DNA of 64,000 bases from Liolophura sinensis (taxonomy: Eukaryota; Mollusca; Polyplacophora; Chitonida; Chitonidae). A program made the translations under genes and the position numbers. Each line of letters opens with the position of its first letter. Position 1 is the stretch's first letter. The notes below the pieces were generated by a model. It saw only the letters and a list, made by a program, of their open reading frames with translations, ran no database searches and was not told the origin of the DNA. The DNA is taken from the NCBI RefSeq assembly GCF_032854445.1, contig NC_088300.1:6386001-6450000 (forward strand). Reading direction: 5' to 3'. This document shows, piece by piece, positions 1-13,658 of this stretch.

Positions 1-31
1 GGGAATGCCCCTCCGCTATTTCCCTGTACAC
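1..31 (-). CDS. possible next striatin exon cut by the window edge
   Basis: An AG acceptor at 33-32 on the minus strand is followed by an open frame whose phase fits the donor of the exon ending at 1055, reading about GVQGNSGGAF. This falls in the variable linker before the WD40 domain, so similarity cannot confirm it. The pyrimidine tract is weak. Confidence 0.3.
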   Translation of the reverse strand, partial: MYREIAEGHS

Positions 32-98
32 CTGCATCGCCAACAATACCGAACACAAAAAAACAATGGTAAGTCATTTCCACACCTAAATTTGTTAA

Positions 99-275
99 TT
101 TATTTATTTGACTGCTGTTTTATGCCATATTCAAAAATATTTCACTTATACTATGGCGGCCAGCATTATGGTGGGAGGAAATAGGGCAGACCCCTGGGGA
201 ACCCATGACCATCCGCATATTGCTAGCAAACCTTCATGCGTACATCTGGAGAGCCTTGATTATTGCCTTTATCCA
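99..275 (-). mobile_element. SINE copy, 5'-truncated, minus orientation
   Basis: Read on the minus strand it has the body and tail of the window's main SINE family: a block reading CCATAATGCTGGCCGCCAT, then TGAAATATT, then a tail of ATAAATAAAT type. The tRNA-like head is missing. It lies in a striatin intron. Confidence 0.75.
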
Positions 276-1054
276 AGTTCATGGAGTTGTGAAGTGTAAA
301 TGTATTAATATCTTCTCCCTTAATTTCCTATTGAATTGAATTGCAAATTGACAAAAGATCAGCGGCTATCTGAAGCTCCAACAACGGTACATGGAACTAA
401 GTAAAATGAGCAAGCAGACACATCTTAACCTTGAAGAGCATAACATGATTATTAAACAAAACACAATTAGCAAAAACAAGGTGAATATTATCACAGAACA
501 TAGTTAAGATGAGCCAGGCTGTGTTAGTAACATTGTGCTCATGCTGACAAAGCAGTTAACACAATTTATCTACAGGAGGCACAACACCCTAGATGTAAAT
601 CAAACTGGCTGTGTATGATCAAGTTTCGCTAGGGTTTTGCGGAATAGAACCTCAAATAAAACAGGGCTTCCATTCTACAGTACTGTCCTTATAACACTAA
701 CACAGCTTGAGAAATTCAATAAAATTTAGGCTGTAAGTTGTTCGCAACAGTTTATTTGCATAATTATTTACTATTTTCATTGTAGGTCTTAATGTAAAAC
801 TACATTACATTAAAAATGTTTTAAAAATCACATTTTATCTGCTACACAACCATGATTCCCAATAGGAAATGGAACACTAAGAAATTTAAGAGATTTTCTA
901 ATCTAGATTATATTAGAGTAAATGAAGACTGAGGCAAGTGTTACAAGGGTCAATCTGAAAGAGAGGGCATGATTTCTATTCCTTCTTGTCTGTCCCACTT
1001 GATGTACTGATGTTGTTTGTTGATAGACTGATGAGAATCATAAACTGTTCGTAC

Positions 1055-4000
1055 CCTGGTCATCTACATCAGTGATGTTAGAGTTTGTCCGAGGTGGGCT
1101 GGCTGTTCCAGACTGTACAGATGACATTTCTTCCTCACTACCCAGGTTAGCAAGCATGGCCTGCAAGGTGGACCGCTTGGGCCCTGCCACAACAACAACA
1201 ACACAGTCTAATCAGGCAGCAACAACTAGGTTATAGACACATCACACCAGCCTGACTCAGGCAGACTTGTAGCCATCTAATCTCAATTCAAACAGTAAAC
1301 GTATCAAATTCCAGCAGATCTCCATAGTCTGACTGTTTTCCAGTATCCTTTCTCTTATTATGGTAGATCATAAACAGCAATATTAGCATCTTCACAAAGA
1401 CAATCTGAATAATTCAAACGTACAGTTAAAGTAGCGGAGTGAAAACATACAGCAAAACAAAACCAAATTAGATGAAAACACGTGCAGTTAGTATTCTATG
1501 ATGACATAATACTACAGAAGATACTGGTACACCTTCACAGAATGATTTGTTCAGCCTTCACTGTCCACAGCTAAAACATGTACACTAACATCAAAACTGA
1601 AAAAATTTTTTTTTCAGAATTAGCCTGTTTCAGAATTCACTGCATGGTTTAAAATTCTGCACCCATTGCTACATGACTTGCTTAATCATATCCCAAGCAT
1701 CCACAAACTGAATCACCGTCTTTTGACAACAGTTGTCTCCTGCAGTGGTTGTACCGAGATTGGAAACAATGGCTAACCCAAACATTACCAGTACGCAAAG
1801 TATCCTTGCACCAATGTCATCAGAGAACACAGTTTCAATATTAGTAATGTATCAACAGAAAGGAACAATAACAACTGCCGACATCTCAAGCAAATACATA
1901 CACTGATCATTATGAATATAGATGCAATCTTTTAAAATACTTATTCATGTTTACTTTACTTATTCATGTCATTGGTATTTGCAAAATTAAAGAACTTGGA
2001 AAAACAAGAAAACATCCTCCATTAAGCATGTATGTATTTTATATACATACATGTATTAATTACTAACAACAATTAAGGCATTAAAATTACAATCAGGAGG
2101 GCATTGGTCAGGTCTAATCATGTCCAATCTATTCTCCACAATAACTGCAATTAACCTTGATAGATTGCAAACCAACACATACAACAAGCAAAAACATCAA
2201 AGAAGCGAAACACATGACACTAAAACGAGTCTACTCCTACAATGCATAATCTTAATCCACTTCTATGTACAACTTACTGGGTACTAGGCTCTTCTTGGTC
2301 TTCCTTTCCTTTTTGTATTCTTCCTTTAACTTTGATATCAGTTGCTGATCTACACCCCACTCTTCATTGGGGGACAGGTCTTTCTTCTCTGAAAATGAAA
2401 GTGATCATACAATGAATCACTGAGCAATAGCTGAGGTGTTAGTCTATTCTACAGATGCTCATGCACGCGTTACACGATCAAGTTAGTAAGATGCGAGGGC
2501 AAAACTAACATGGATCACAAGCATAAAACAGAACATTTTTACTGTACTTGGACTGAATGACTTTTCACCTCAGTTCAAATGCCTGAAGACTATCCTCAAG
2601 TATATTTACTTTGTAGAACAACACTGATTCATATGCATGAAAGAAACTGGGCATTGACTGGGAGAAAACAACATACATAGATGCAGCCCAGCATGTACAA
2701 GCACACCTGACCAGGCACATATAAATCTGCACAAAAACAGGAAACCAAGTGTCTCAATTCTAGAATAGTTACCCACAGTCAGAAAGGGACCATGACTATA
2801 TAAAACACCTGAATGAACCCTTAGGTAGATAAATTGGGATGGAGTTTGAGACAGATCTTGGCTGACTTAAAATTTATTTTATTCCTTGGAAAACAAAATA
2901 AAACGAAAAAGAAGGGTTAAAAAAAAAAAAAAAAAAAATTGTACACATCTGATATATCATTATGCTAAATTTATTCAATCTAAATGCACTTGTATAATAT
3001 GGCCAGCAAGCATATCAAGCCAGGGTAAAAAGAGAAACAGAAGTTATGTTGAAAGTTAACGTGTGACTCATATAATACGGACAATTCTGGGTATATTTTA
3101 GTCACAATGACACACCATTGATATAACAAGCATGAGTCATTCTTCAGAGTTGTTAGATACAAGAATACACACTATAAAGGGCTGTACATGTTCTACAAAG
3201 TGAGCTTCTCAGAGCATTACACCTGACAAACATTACATTTTCTTAAGACATTTCAAAATACTGAATCTGAATCTGAATCAATCTGAATCAAATTGAAAAC
3301 CAAAAAACTCTGTCATAAGTCTAGTCTATCACCTCAGCAGACAAGTTTATTGTGGAACATGATGCTCAATTAAGAGATGTTATCAATACTTAAACATTTC
3401 ATACAAAAGCATGCAGCTCTCCTTTCACTTACACTTGACTCCAATCTTGCTATCCTTGTTCAAGCCATACAATACTATGGCAATAATTCAGCTGTATGAG
3501 GTAGTAATTTATCTCCAGTTTTTAGTAGAATGAATGCAACAACAAAGCCCCAAAGCACATTTCTAAGATCAACAGAACTTTCATAATCAGGCAAAATGAA
3601 CAAAGTAGCCATGGACGAAATTTTAGGTCACTGACTGTATATCAGTATACATGCATATTGTTTTCCAGGTCTATTATTAGATCCCATGACATGTTAACTT
3701 TGTACCAAAATGACCCCATTAACTGGAAATCAGACAGGGTTCAGTACTCTTCTCAAAAAAGTCTAGTGAAAGGATACATGAAAAGGAACTATAAAACAAA
3801 GATTATGTTTCTATGTCAAATGACGAAAACTATGCCCCAGTATTTTTCTTAAAAAAAAATCCATTTTGGGAGTATTTTTCTACCTGTCAATTACCCCTCA
3901 ATATTATGCATATTTTCCATCACTGGTTGAATTTTTTCACAAAAATTACTCATCGTTGATCTTGCTCAGAACTCCGTGAACACCCACGAAGCACTCCCAA

Positions 4001-7000
4001 TCATGTCGCTGCAGTGTGAGCAAGGTGACATGTACCCAGATACTGCAAGGCTTTTTGGGCCAGCGTAGCACCCCCTCTGCACCCCTACACCAGCCCCCAT
4101 TCGGTCTGTTCCCCCACACCCCTATGCCCATTCCGCCAAACCTGTTCGATCTGTATCTCACAGAGTTCTTTTTAAACAGCAATCATCGTTGACATCACCA
4201 CCGCAAGCTACTTATTTTCTGGATTGACCGCTGGAGCCTTAAGAAAACTACTTTTAAAGCCATTTTTACCCCCGAAAAAGAAAGTTGAAAAATCTGTTTG
4301 TACTGTTATGTGTTTTTACACGTGATAATCTGCGCATTAAGAAGTAAAACCAAAGCGTTTCATGTATCCTTTATGGGTTTGTCAACAAATAGGTACGTAT
4401 GAAGAAGTGAAGTAGTAGAGGGGAGGTGTTAGTGTGTTAACGTTAGTGACTCACCCCACTCCGTGCCTTCGCCATGACTGCGAGCCTCACCTGCACCCTC
4501 CTCATTGCCTGACACCAGGAAGTCAAACTCAGCCAAAGCCTCTTCTGCCTCGGGGTCGGACATCGCATCCTCTATCCCAGCCATACTCTCATTACCAACA
4601 GTCTGAAAGCAGGAGCAGAAGTTCTTGTGCTAAGCCAATACACTCAAGCAAATAGAAGCCTGTCGCTAATTTGGATGTGATGGTTATGTGAGATCACACG
4701 TGAAAAAGAGAGAAGACAATCAGCTCTACTTCACTCTTCTGTCAGTCCTACTTATCCAAAAGATATAAAAAACAAAGAATAATATGTGCTCAATTGTTTC
4801 ACTGAAATTTAATTTATTGTATCTGTTCAATTAAGATTTTACATATTTTCAAGAATATTTCACTCATACAGATAAAACCAGGCAGAGTAATGATATAAGC
4901 TGATAGCATAAACAACCTTTGGCTGGCTTTGAACACTTGGCCATAATGCAACATTTAAGCCAACTGGTAGAACAAAGGCTACAATAATGAACTTAATTTG
5001 AACAAGTTAATGTTTAAGCTCAGACTTCTTCACGCATCTGCTCGTGCAATATTACAAATTGACTAAAGTTACCTTTCCCTTGACATTACACCTTTCTAAT
5101 CTCTCTTCTGACTCATCATCAGCTGACACTTCATCTTCATTCTCATCACTGCAACAAATTCAAGAGACATATAAACGATTGATTAACTGGCACGTCATGC
5201 CGTGAAAAAGAATAGGGAAGTTTCGATGGGGCCCTCTTTTGTCATTCAAGGTAAAACCAGTTCAACTGTATGATGTAACTTTTGAAAATGCTAAGCAACC
5301 TTAGTGCCTAATTTACCAATCACCAAGTGACACTTATATACTTTAGGAACTTCTAAACTTCGCAAATGTTCTGCTCCTCAATTTTTTACATAGTTTGTCA
5401 ACTTTAAATTGTTTTATGAGAACCTTTTTTGAACACCCAATTTACAGTAAATGTGACCAAAAGTAGTTGACAAACATTTCTGACAGGTCACATGATGTAC
5501 TTGGACTTTTTCTATCCTTACTCATAAAAGAGTTCCAACTAGAAACTCCCCTATTTTTCACTTATGCAATGGCAGTGAGGTTTATTTGTGGAGGAAACTG
5601 GAGTGCCCAGACTGGAATGAGCTTTGTCACATACCTGGATTTAAAGCCACAGCTGAAACAAGAAGAGCTGGATTCAAACACACTACCTCATTTGTCAAAT
5701 GCCTGATAGTAACAGTAAGAGCCGGCTTTGACACGTCAAAGTTTTACCAGAAAGTAAGCACTGGCTCTGTAGGTCATCAAAATGGTCTGCACATACCCAT
5801 AAGCAAAGATGATTTTTACATCCGTCCCAGAGAAGGCCAAAAAAGTTCACTGAGATCTTGCCAGTAAAAAAGTTCAGATGCTATTTACACCTGAAATATA
5901 CAAATCATTAAAGATCTTTCTATGATCAGATTTCTTACTCATCTTCTTCATCCAGACCAGTTTCTGCGGCCAAAAAATCGAAGGTAGCCATGACAGATTC
6001 TTCACTGTCCATAAGAACTCCTTCCACCAAAGATGTTGGGCTTCTCTTGGCATTTCTGAAAAAGGTATATAAAAGAAATTTGAATACCGTCATGGCAATT
6101 CTAAGAAGGCTGCTTTCACTCAGACAACCTTCACACATTATTTTCAGCATTTCCATGTCCTAGATTTTCTTGTGACGGTTAGAATGGTACATGAACACAT
6201 GTATCAAGGGGTTGTCAATTTAACAGGCAAGGTAAATTCTCATTAAAAAGAAGGATCTTACCTTTTTCCCTGGTTGTCAAGGATTCTTCCCTTGGAGTTC
6301 TGTTCACCATTGACCAGGGCAGGCTGTGCACTTTCAGCCTCATTTTCAGCATTTCTCTGCTGAATTCCCAACAGGGACCTTACTCGCGTGGAGCGCACAT
6401 CTATGATGGTGTCTGTGTAACCGATTTCTTGTAAATATCTACAACAGCCAAATACAGGTACATTACATTCTTGGTCAGCTGATGTCGTTTATATCTCATA
6501 AATCATGTCACATGTTCATGTAGGTCTAATCAGCTGTCCATCTGTAAGCTATCTCCGCATAATGTTCTCCAAAAAAAGTAATATAAATTGCAATCATTTG
6601 AAGAAAATTTGCTCTCTGTTGATAAATGTGACTGCTTAAAGGTGATAAATTTTCAAGACAAAACGCCAAATTGTTTCGCAGGATTCTAGCTTTCATTCCA
6701 TTTGTAATCTTTGCAAGAAAACTTACTGTCTCAGTAGTTGTCTCCCTTGGCGCAGTGTAACATTGCTGTTTGGAGTGGTTAGGGCATTACCATCTATTGG
6801 ATCATCTGTGGAGAGAGTGGACTTGTTAATTTGATGGATGAATTGATTGATTTGTGTTTAATGCCATGCTCAATAATTTTTTTCATTCCTATCAGGCTTT
6901 CAGCCAAATAGGTATTGTAAACCAGAGTGCATGGATTGAGATACAAACAAAGTACCTGAGAATCCTCCGGAGTTAAAACATGCAGCCACATCAGTGTGAC

Positions 7001-10000
7001 CGGGATATGACACACAAGCTCCCAAGTGAGTTTTAACAGTTTACAATTTTATGTACCTGGCTTACGGTCACAATTGATATTGTCATCCTAGCAATAATCC
7101 GCCCTCATCAGTCATATATATTTGTTTTATTTGATTGGTGTTTCACCCCATACTCAAGAAGATGTCACTTATATGATGGCGGCCAGTATTATGGTGAGAG
7201 AAAGCTGTGCCGTTTTTAAGGGATACCCACAACTATCTGCAGGCTACTCAAGGACTTTTCCATGTACGTCTGGAGAGGAAGGCAACAGGAGCTGGACAAA
7301 CTCAGTGTGATCACATTGTGCGAGACTCCGGTGTCATCATGCTGTACTAGCACACTAAGTTTGCTAACCGCTAGGTCACATAGGGCTCTCGAATCATAGA
7401 TATAAACCTTTCCTCACCGAAGTATCATGTCAAAGCCACTGGGTAAAAAACAAGCCTTATATCATATCCTCAAGTACTGTATATTTTTGTTACCACAAAA
7501 ATGCAGTATGAAAAATTTAGTACAGAGATAATTTTTCAGTGTTTAGACTGATCACATTAAAGATGGAAGCTCTTGCCTGTAAAATACCACATTTTTAAAC
7601 CACTATGTCAGCAGCACAGCGCAAACACTTGGTCCCCACACAAAAGTCCCGATGTTAACTGTATCTCAATTGTTTCACCCTACAACTGACAAAAGAAAGG
7701 ACAAAACAAAAATATCTAGACACCTCCAAGTACCAGAGTAACATTTGAGATTTCATAAATTACCATTATCAAACAGCCAAACAATTTACGACGCTCACCT
7801 TCATTTGTTTTGTCTAATACTGGAGGTTTCATATCTCCCTGGTTCACATCTGTACCATACTTCAATTTGTGGTATTTAGCTCTGTCAACATAAAATGTAT
7901 CACCAATCATTTACAACTTAAGGCTGAACCTACATGTATAATAGTCTAAATTATAAATTAAGTATGTAAACATGCATACATATATATCTATGTTCTGATT
8001 TAAGCAGAGCATCACATCTCACACTGTACGGAATGTACTATCCAATGTGGCCTCAATGACGATTTCAAGGAATCAACTACTGTTTTTCAGAATCCTAGAT
8101 ATAATATATGTTTATTTCTCATGTTAACTTTTCAAGGATTTTATTTCCAAGAGTAGTTATTTTGATTCATGTTGATCCACAAATGTTGAATTAACCACTT
8201 GATCTCCAAGAATATTTTGTTACATCAAATATATGTCAATAAGAAACAAAAAACAATGACTTTCAGAGAAAGAACCGCTCATGTATAAATTTACAGGATC
8301 TGAAAGCTGCATACGTTGTGACTGGTTGACTGGCATAGAAAATTAAACAGCCATAAGATGACTATACTTTCCGTTACTTTGGCAGTGTGTAATATCATGG
8401 ATTAGAAGTTATAATACATAATCACATACCTTTCTTGCTTTAAAGCAAACTCTAACATTTTGATCCTCCGCACTAGATCCTGTTTCAGGTTCTCCTGACC
8501 CTTCCTTTCTCCTTGTAAAAAAGCTATTCTCGCCTGCAACATTGAAAAACAACCGTTAAGAGGAAGAGATAAAAATAGTGTGGACACTTAGTCTTCAACA
8601 TACACCCAAATTTGAATGTTGGACTAACAACAACATGCTAGGCTTTTCACATCAGTTTTTCAAATCAAAATCTGTCTTTAAACTAGGTTTATGCCACTTT
8701 ACATTTGAAACTTGCCATTTTCAAAGGTCTTACTCCTAAAACCGAACCATTTAAATAGGAGAGTGACCTCAAGGGAGGTAATTTGTTGCAGCCCTTTTGT
8801 TACAGCAAACCTTAGAACAAGGATTAAGAGAAATCCAGGAGCTTGGCGTGTTCCATGTTCCAGCAGATTGCACCACTGGTACATCCAGTTTGAATGGAGA
8901 AATGTAGCAATCAGAAGAGAATACAGCGCACATAGAAATCCATTATTGCATTCAGTACATGAACTAAGTAATCATGAAAAAAATGACCCAATTGTAATTA
9001 AATGTAACGTATGCACAAGTTCAGACGATAGGCAAAGCTTCATAGTACATGTAATAGGTTCAGTACTTTAGGAAGAGCTGCATGGACAAAATCTAAATAC
9101 ATGGAGAAGCACTATTACGCAAAGTCTTAAATGGGGGTAATTCTGAAAACAATTGCCTGATTGCCATTAAACTTAAGCATTCACAAGTTCAGATGACAGG
9201 CAAGATGTATAGTAAGTTTCATCCAGGTCGATGAACGGCTTGGCGGAGATGCATGGATAAAATCTGAATACATCGAAAGCACTGTATCACAAACGCCTAA
9301 ATATCTGTAATTATGAAAATAATTAACCGATTACCATTAAACTGTAACACACACAAGATCAGATAATAGGCAAGATGTATGGAAAGTCTCATCGATATCA
9401 GCACAGCAGTTTGGGAGGAGATGCATGGACAAAATCGTGTAGACAGGCAGAGAGGCTGTCGCTGAAGTAATTACTGTATCAGATCAAAAACTTGAATATT
9501 TTTGGAAAACAAAATCATATATCATCTAAGCCCTAGATCACTGTTTGCTTTTTTACATTTGGACTGGCACTTGCATAGTCATGACTTACTGACTTCACCC
9601 CTGCAGGATACCTAGTGATCTTTTACAGAACATTTGATTACTTATTAAACTAACCTCCCCATTCTCTCCAGTTACTCCTTTACAATGCTTAGGGCACTAG
9701 GCACTTCAGACAGACAAAATCCAAGCTGTCGATCATTCTTAAGGTAATTATCCATCCATACATCAATAAGTTCCACCATATACACCTTCCGGGTTGCAGT
9801 CTCAAGGCCTGGGAACCAGGATAACCACATTATAATCCAGCATCATAATATGACCATTTGGGTCTCAGCAGAGAGGTTGAACTTGATGAAATATGGATGA
9901 ATATGTAACTCTGGGATGGGCTCTCAATTTTAAACAGTCAGGCAGTCTAGGATCCTATAGGGTAAGCCAGTGGACAAGTAAAATAGAAACTTGGTGCTAT

Positions 10001-13000
10001 TTGGCACCCTGTTTTCAGAACTTTTAACATGCGCGAACATGCAATCTGGGACACCCTGATCTAGACAAAATGGCCTCAAAAAGGGATGTTTGGACACCCA
10101 TTTCCTTATTTCTGGCTAACCCCCTGATGGACAGGCCACGACGTTAGTAATCAACTGTTTCCCGCAATTTTACAAAAAAAAGGGTGAGTGAATGTCAGCA
10201 AGTCACAAACGTTTCAAGCAACTGTCCAAATATAAAGAAGCGAACACTGACATCCAGGGCTAATTCAGAAATAAGGCATCTACATCTTTCCACTTTAAAT
10301 CAAGGACCAGCACATCAGGAATGTAGAGGAATGTTAAAACAATATAGTTTTTAATTGAGTCTAGATTAAATTACATCATGCAATGATTAGGGTAAATTTT
10401 CGCCCACAAAAGACATATTTTAGAGACAAATAAAAAAAAAATATTATTTCTGATTTTGCAGTTCTACTCGTATCGGTGAGTACTGGCACGCCTAATGGTT
10501 GGCTGTGGATTCTCAGTGAGCTGGGTGATGACTACTTTCCAAAATAAATGACTAGAAACGACGGTGAGGTCTACAAACAAAATATCCTGAATACAGAACA
10601 ACACATATCTGTTAGCTCAGTGGCGCTTCCATCTAGTTAATTGTTCCATGGTTCGAGACAGTTGCCACGACCATGCCGCATGTGAAAGGGACAGTGGCAG
10701 AATTTTAGGTCATTTAGGTCATTCGCCATAATTACACAGGAGACTTTTTACCACAATCGTATAATCTGTTGAATCTACATGTAAGCTTTGGAATAATTCA
10801 CGATTGCTCTGACGGTAGGTTTGGCAAAATTCCTGGTTTGGCCAAGGATGGCCTCAAACCAACATCAGAGCGCCTTCCATTTAAAGACTTGAGGTAGTTA
10901 ACTGTCCTTGCCAAATATGTTGAGGCTGTTCGCAGAAGAACCTTTCGCTTCGAGCATCACCAAGGAATCTCGGGTCCAGGCAGCCTAGGAAATAAACGAT
11001 CGACACAGCGCTTGTGAGACGTCAACAGACAAAAAGATAAGGAACACAAGCATCTGTAAACTACAGGCTGTGGAGATGTATTCCATGGGTAATTTTTGTC
11101 TCAAATGCTGTGACAAGCTGCCACGGAAACTACATCAGGTTTTCAAATGGATCGTGCTCTGACACTGGTTTGGGGCCATCCTTGGCCACTCAAAACTTTT
11201 GCGAAACCTAACATCAGAGCAACCTCAAACTAGCTTTAGAATAACGACAAATTCAGTAAAATAATCATCAATTTTCAGTGTTACCAATAGAAACCTTGGG
11301 CAAATGTGCAGACCTAGAGAAAAAAATATTCTTGTGACATTTAAATAAAAATATTTACATTTACATAAATGCTTATCCTGTGCATACATCATACATTATT
11401 GCACCATCACAATGCTTCATTCAAGCCCTAAGATTCTGTTATGCTGAGTGTCAATATGAAGTTTATGCATCTTAAAAATCATGTTAATCCAGACATTTTC
11501 TGTGCACCCATGCTAGGGACATAGGGATATTTTTGCAATGGGTATAATCACGTTGGAAAGGTTAGAAAGCCAGGCTGCTTCCCTCATTCATCAGAAGTGG
11601 GCTTCAACTGGGTCCACAGACGATTGTGATAAATGGAGAGCGCCAGCTTTCTCATGTTTTCTTAACTTTCAAATGCTCTGACAAAGTTATACGAATGAAT
11701 TTCCTTTTTACCCATATTTATTAATTTACCCTCTTATTTCGATGGAGTATTGCTGATGGAATATTCAGAGGAAACAAAGAATTTCACCTGGTTTAAAGTG
11801 TCAGACGTCATCGCTGCAAACATGCAAGTCTGATTTGAAATACGCAGCAACAATGTAAAAGAATGCATCATAGGACATTTTGAACTGCGTCTGCGTAAAA
11901 CAGTTTTATTTTAGTCTGGTGTCTAGCCTCTAGACAGCTGTATGGTTCAACATAGGAAGCCAGGCATCAGACCAAAATGAACTCTTTCGAAATACATGTG
12001 TTAAAGAGTCTCGGATGAATAAAAAAAAACAACAAAGATCACTTAAACACCAGAAATCTAAGAGATTTTTCTTCCAGTGGGATTTTTCTTAGCTGTAGGC
12101 CTAAGTACTTAAATATAGCGTGCAACCACCAGTGTCAATTGAGAATGAAGCCTTTGCTTATATTTAAAACACTGCGTGCACATCATGCTTCTGCAGGGAC
12201 AACAACACGTGAGCTTGTTTAGCATTGTAACTGTTGTGGCTGCACCTCTCGAATCAGTTTCATATCTGCAACTCAAGACACAGCTAAAATCTGACAGGTG
12301 AACACTCTAGCCTCTTTACTCCACCCACAAGAGGGCAACTTGGATAAATCACATGTACTAAAGACACAGAAGGGGCACAATCTTTGAAGTATATACTTTC
12401 AGCCCATCAAAACATGTATTGCATTCCTATTTCTTATAGGGGGACAGTTGACTGCAGAAATGTATTTATTTGCCGTCTGCATAATTATTCACCACTAACC
12501 ATGTCGAATATGTAATCTTACAATTTCACGAAACATACAGTTGACTACAACCTCATTCAAAGTACTTTCTCAAATCCAAGATTCGAAACTGGAAATTGCA
12601 TTACGAGAGACAAAAGGAGCTCCAACCCCCTTGTCAAAGCGATATGGGATAATGAATCATTCCGCCATATTGATTTTCAACATGGCGGACAAATTATAGT
12701 TAGCAATCGATGAACTTTATCAATGAGGTGCAATCGGCTATAAATCTATGAATAAGCCAAATAATCGGTTATAAGACAGAATATAATGTTTAAAGAATAC
12801 AAACAAACTGTTGTAACTGCGCAATACCTCTCTGCTAAGACGAAAACGGTAACTTTTACCTGTAACTCGGCCCTTTCCACTTCCCACTGGGATCTTTCCA
12901 TCTCAAACCGTGCCCATTCTGTTTGCAAAAAGTGTAAAATCCCGGGCATCGAATACTGTGGCCTCTGGCCCTGATCATCCTGTTGCTGTTTGGTAACCAT

Positions 13001-13066
13001 CCCGATGCCGCTTGAAATCGGGCCCAACTGCCCACTATGCTGAGAACTCAGACCGTCTTCTATCAT
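1055..13066 (-). CDS. STRN: striatin (STRN/STRN3 family), N-terminal half, gene continues off the left edge
   Basis: Striatins are the B''' regulatory subunits of PP2A and the scaffold of the STRIPAK kinase-phosphatase complex. Ten exons join in frame on the minus strand: 13066-12860, 8533-8430, 7881-7799, 6805-6727, 6438-6262, 6055-5939, 5148-5073, 4602-4455, 2388-2278, 1183-1055 (about 410 codons, all GT/AG). Exon 1 holds the caveolin-binding type motif FLQTEWARF (about residues 47-55), leading into the coiled coil ERSQWEVERAELQ and exon 2 (ERKGQENLKQDL). Exons 4-5 hold RQGRQLLRQYLQEIGYTDT, the calmodulin-binding part of the family. Exons 6-8 are acidic (EALAEFDFLV). Exons 9-10 give LISKLKEEYKKERK and LQAMLANL, conserved just before the WD40 domain. 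That domain and the stop codon lie outside the window. The start is the first ATG before the conserved YSMPGILHFLQ block. Which vertebrate paralogue it matches best cannot be settled; invertebrates usually have one striatin. Confidence 0.93.
1184..2277. other. striatin intron, nothing recognised
   Basis: AT-rich intron between exons 10 and 9. No coding similarity, array or recognisable transposon was seen. Confidence 0.6.
2389..4454. other. striatin intron with a poly(A) tract
   Basis: Intron between exons 9 and 8. It holds an uninterrupted A run at about 2921-2938, possibly the tail of an old retroposed element, and otherwise AT-rich sequence without recognisable features. Confidence 0.55.
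5553..5720 (-). mobile_element. old, diverged SINE copy
   Basis: Read on the minus strand there are weak matches to the SINE body (GTTTCCTCCAC-like, TGAAAAATA-like) and a B-box-like GTTTGAATCC. It sits in the striatin intron between exons 7 and 6. Confidence 0.4.
6838..7015 (-). mobile_element. second SINE-like family copy
   Basis: The block TTGATTGATTTGTGTTTAA, GTGCTCAA-like sequence and AGCCAAATAGG recur at about 39478-39650 in the same order, so this is a dispersed repeat distinct from the main SINE. It lies directly beside striatin exon 4. Confidence 0.5.
7118..7389 (-). mobile_element. SINE copy, near full length, minus orientation
   Basis: Reading on the minus strand it runs from a tRNA-like head (GTTAGCAAAC, GAGTTTGTCC) through the body (GCTTTCTCTCACCATAATAC) to the tail ending in AATCAAATAAAACAAAT. 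It lies in the striatin intron between exons 4 and 3. Confidence 0.8.
8930..9445 (+). repeat. about 165-bp unit repeated about 3 times
   Basis: The blocks TGCATGGACAAAATC, CAAGTTCAGA and AGGCAAGATGTAT recur at about 165-bp spacing with moderate divergence. Unit size and layout resemble the tandem cores of bivalve pearl/Helentron-type elements (established class; membership inferred). The unit differs from those at 20.9 and 56.9 kb. Confidence 0.6.
10804..11222. mobile_element. short foldback (inverted-repeat) element, family A
   Basis: The left end begins ATTGCTCTGACGGTAGG and the right end is its inverted counterpart CCTAACATCAGAGCAA. Similarity between the arms extends about 100 bp inward, including TTGGCCAAGGATGG on the left and CCATCCTTGGCCA on the right. 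No open frame is present, so it is a non-autonomous DNA element. A longer relative lies at 44795-46220. Confidence 0.8.
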
Positions 13067-13658
13067 CTTTTACATGGCCGCCATCACAGTTTTGTTGCAG
13101 AGGGCGCTGGGCCATGGACTGACGTCATTTCTGTACTCTCCGCGCACATGGTTTCCTTCGTTTACACAAATGTATCAGCGATAGAAGACAGACACATACC
13201 AAGCCTTGGAGAATACAGCAGCAATTCCATCTGTCAATGGAACAAATGTTGAATGTCATAAATATTTCAGTTCCAGATGTTTGCCGCATGGCGATATCGA
13301 AAGAATGGCATATAGCGGAAGTCACAAACATTAAGTCAGAAGAATCGTCTAACTAGAAGTTTAAGAAATTCTAGCATTGTATTCATTACGAGACTTAGAC
13401 CGTATGCAAATGGGATAATTTGACTTCATGTGGCGGTGGAGCTCGGAGAAAATGCTTAATGCTGCTGAGTACCGGTACTGTTACTCTTAAGCAGCACATT
13501 GCCATTTGGATAAGACCAAGATGTAACACAATCCACAGAAGTACCGTAAAGGATCTTGCTACTGTAGACTGTACTATGACCCAAACATCTATGAACACTG
13601 TAACCCAGGCCGCAAAGTGACATTAACTGTGTCGTACAGTAGGGTCCTACAATCGACG
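13067..13658. promoter_or_regulatory. shared divergent promoter region of striatin and AP4S1
   Basis: These 592 bp separate the two start codons. Visible motifs are a full CRE palindrome TGACGTCA (13120-13127), an ETS-type GCGGAAGT (13315-13322) and a YY1-like GATGGCGGCCATGT next to the striatin ATG (about 13073-13086, minus). No TATA box is evident. Motif matches are seen; promoter use is inferred from the head-to-head layout. Confidence 0.65.

Larger units (their letters stand above)
8534..12859. other. large first intron of striatin
   Basis: This 4.3-kb intron separates the coiled-coil exons 1 and 2. It holds an about 165-bp tandem repeat (8930-9445) and an inverted-repeat element (10804-11222). 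No coding similarity was found in the rest. Confidence 0.7.

Noticed and set aside
4434-4655. Plus-strand open frame over striatin exon 8
   Set aside because: Antisense shadow of a real exon; the same applies to 26558-26929 over NVL exon 23 and 12786-12974 over striatin exon 1.
13420-13620. Open frame upstream of AP4S1
   Set aside because: It lies in the shared promoter, has no similarity, and its frame does not connect to AP4S1.
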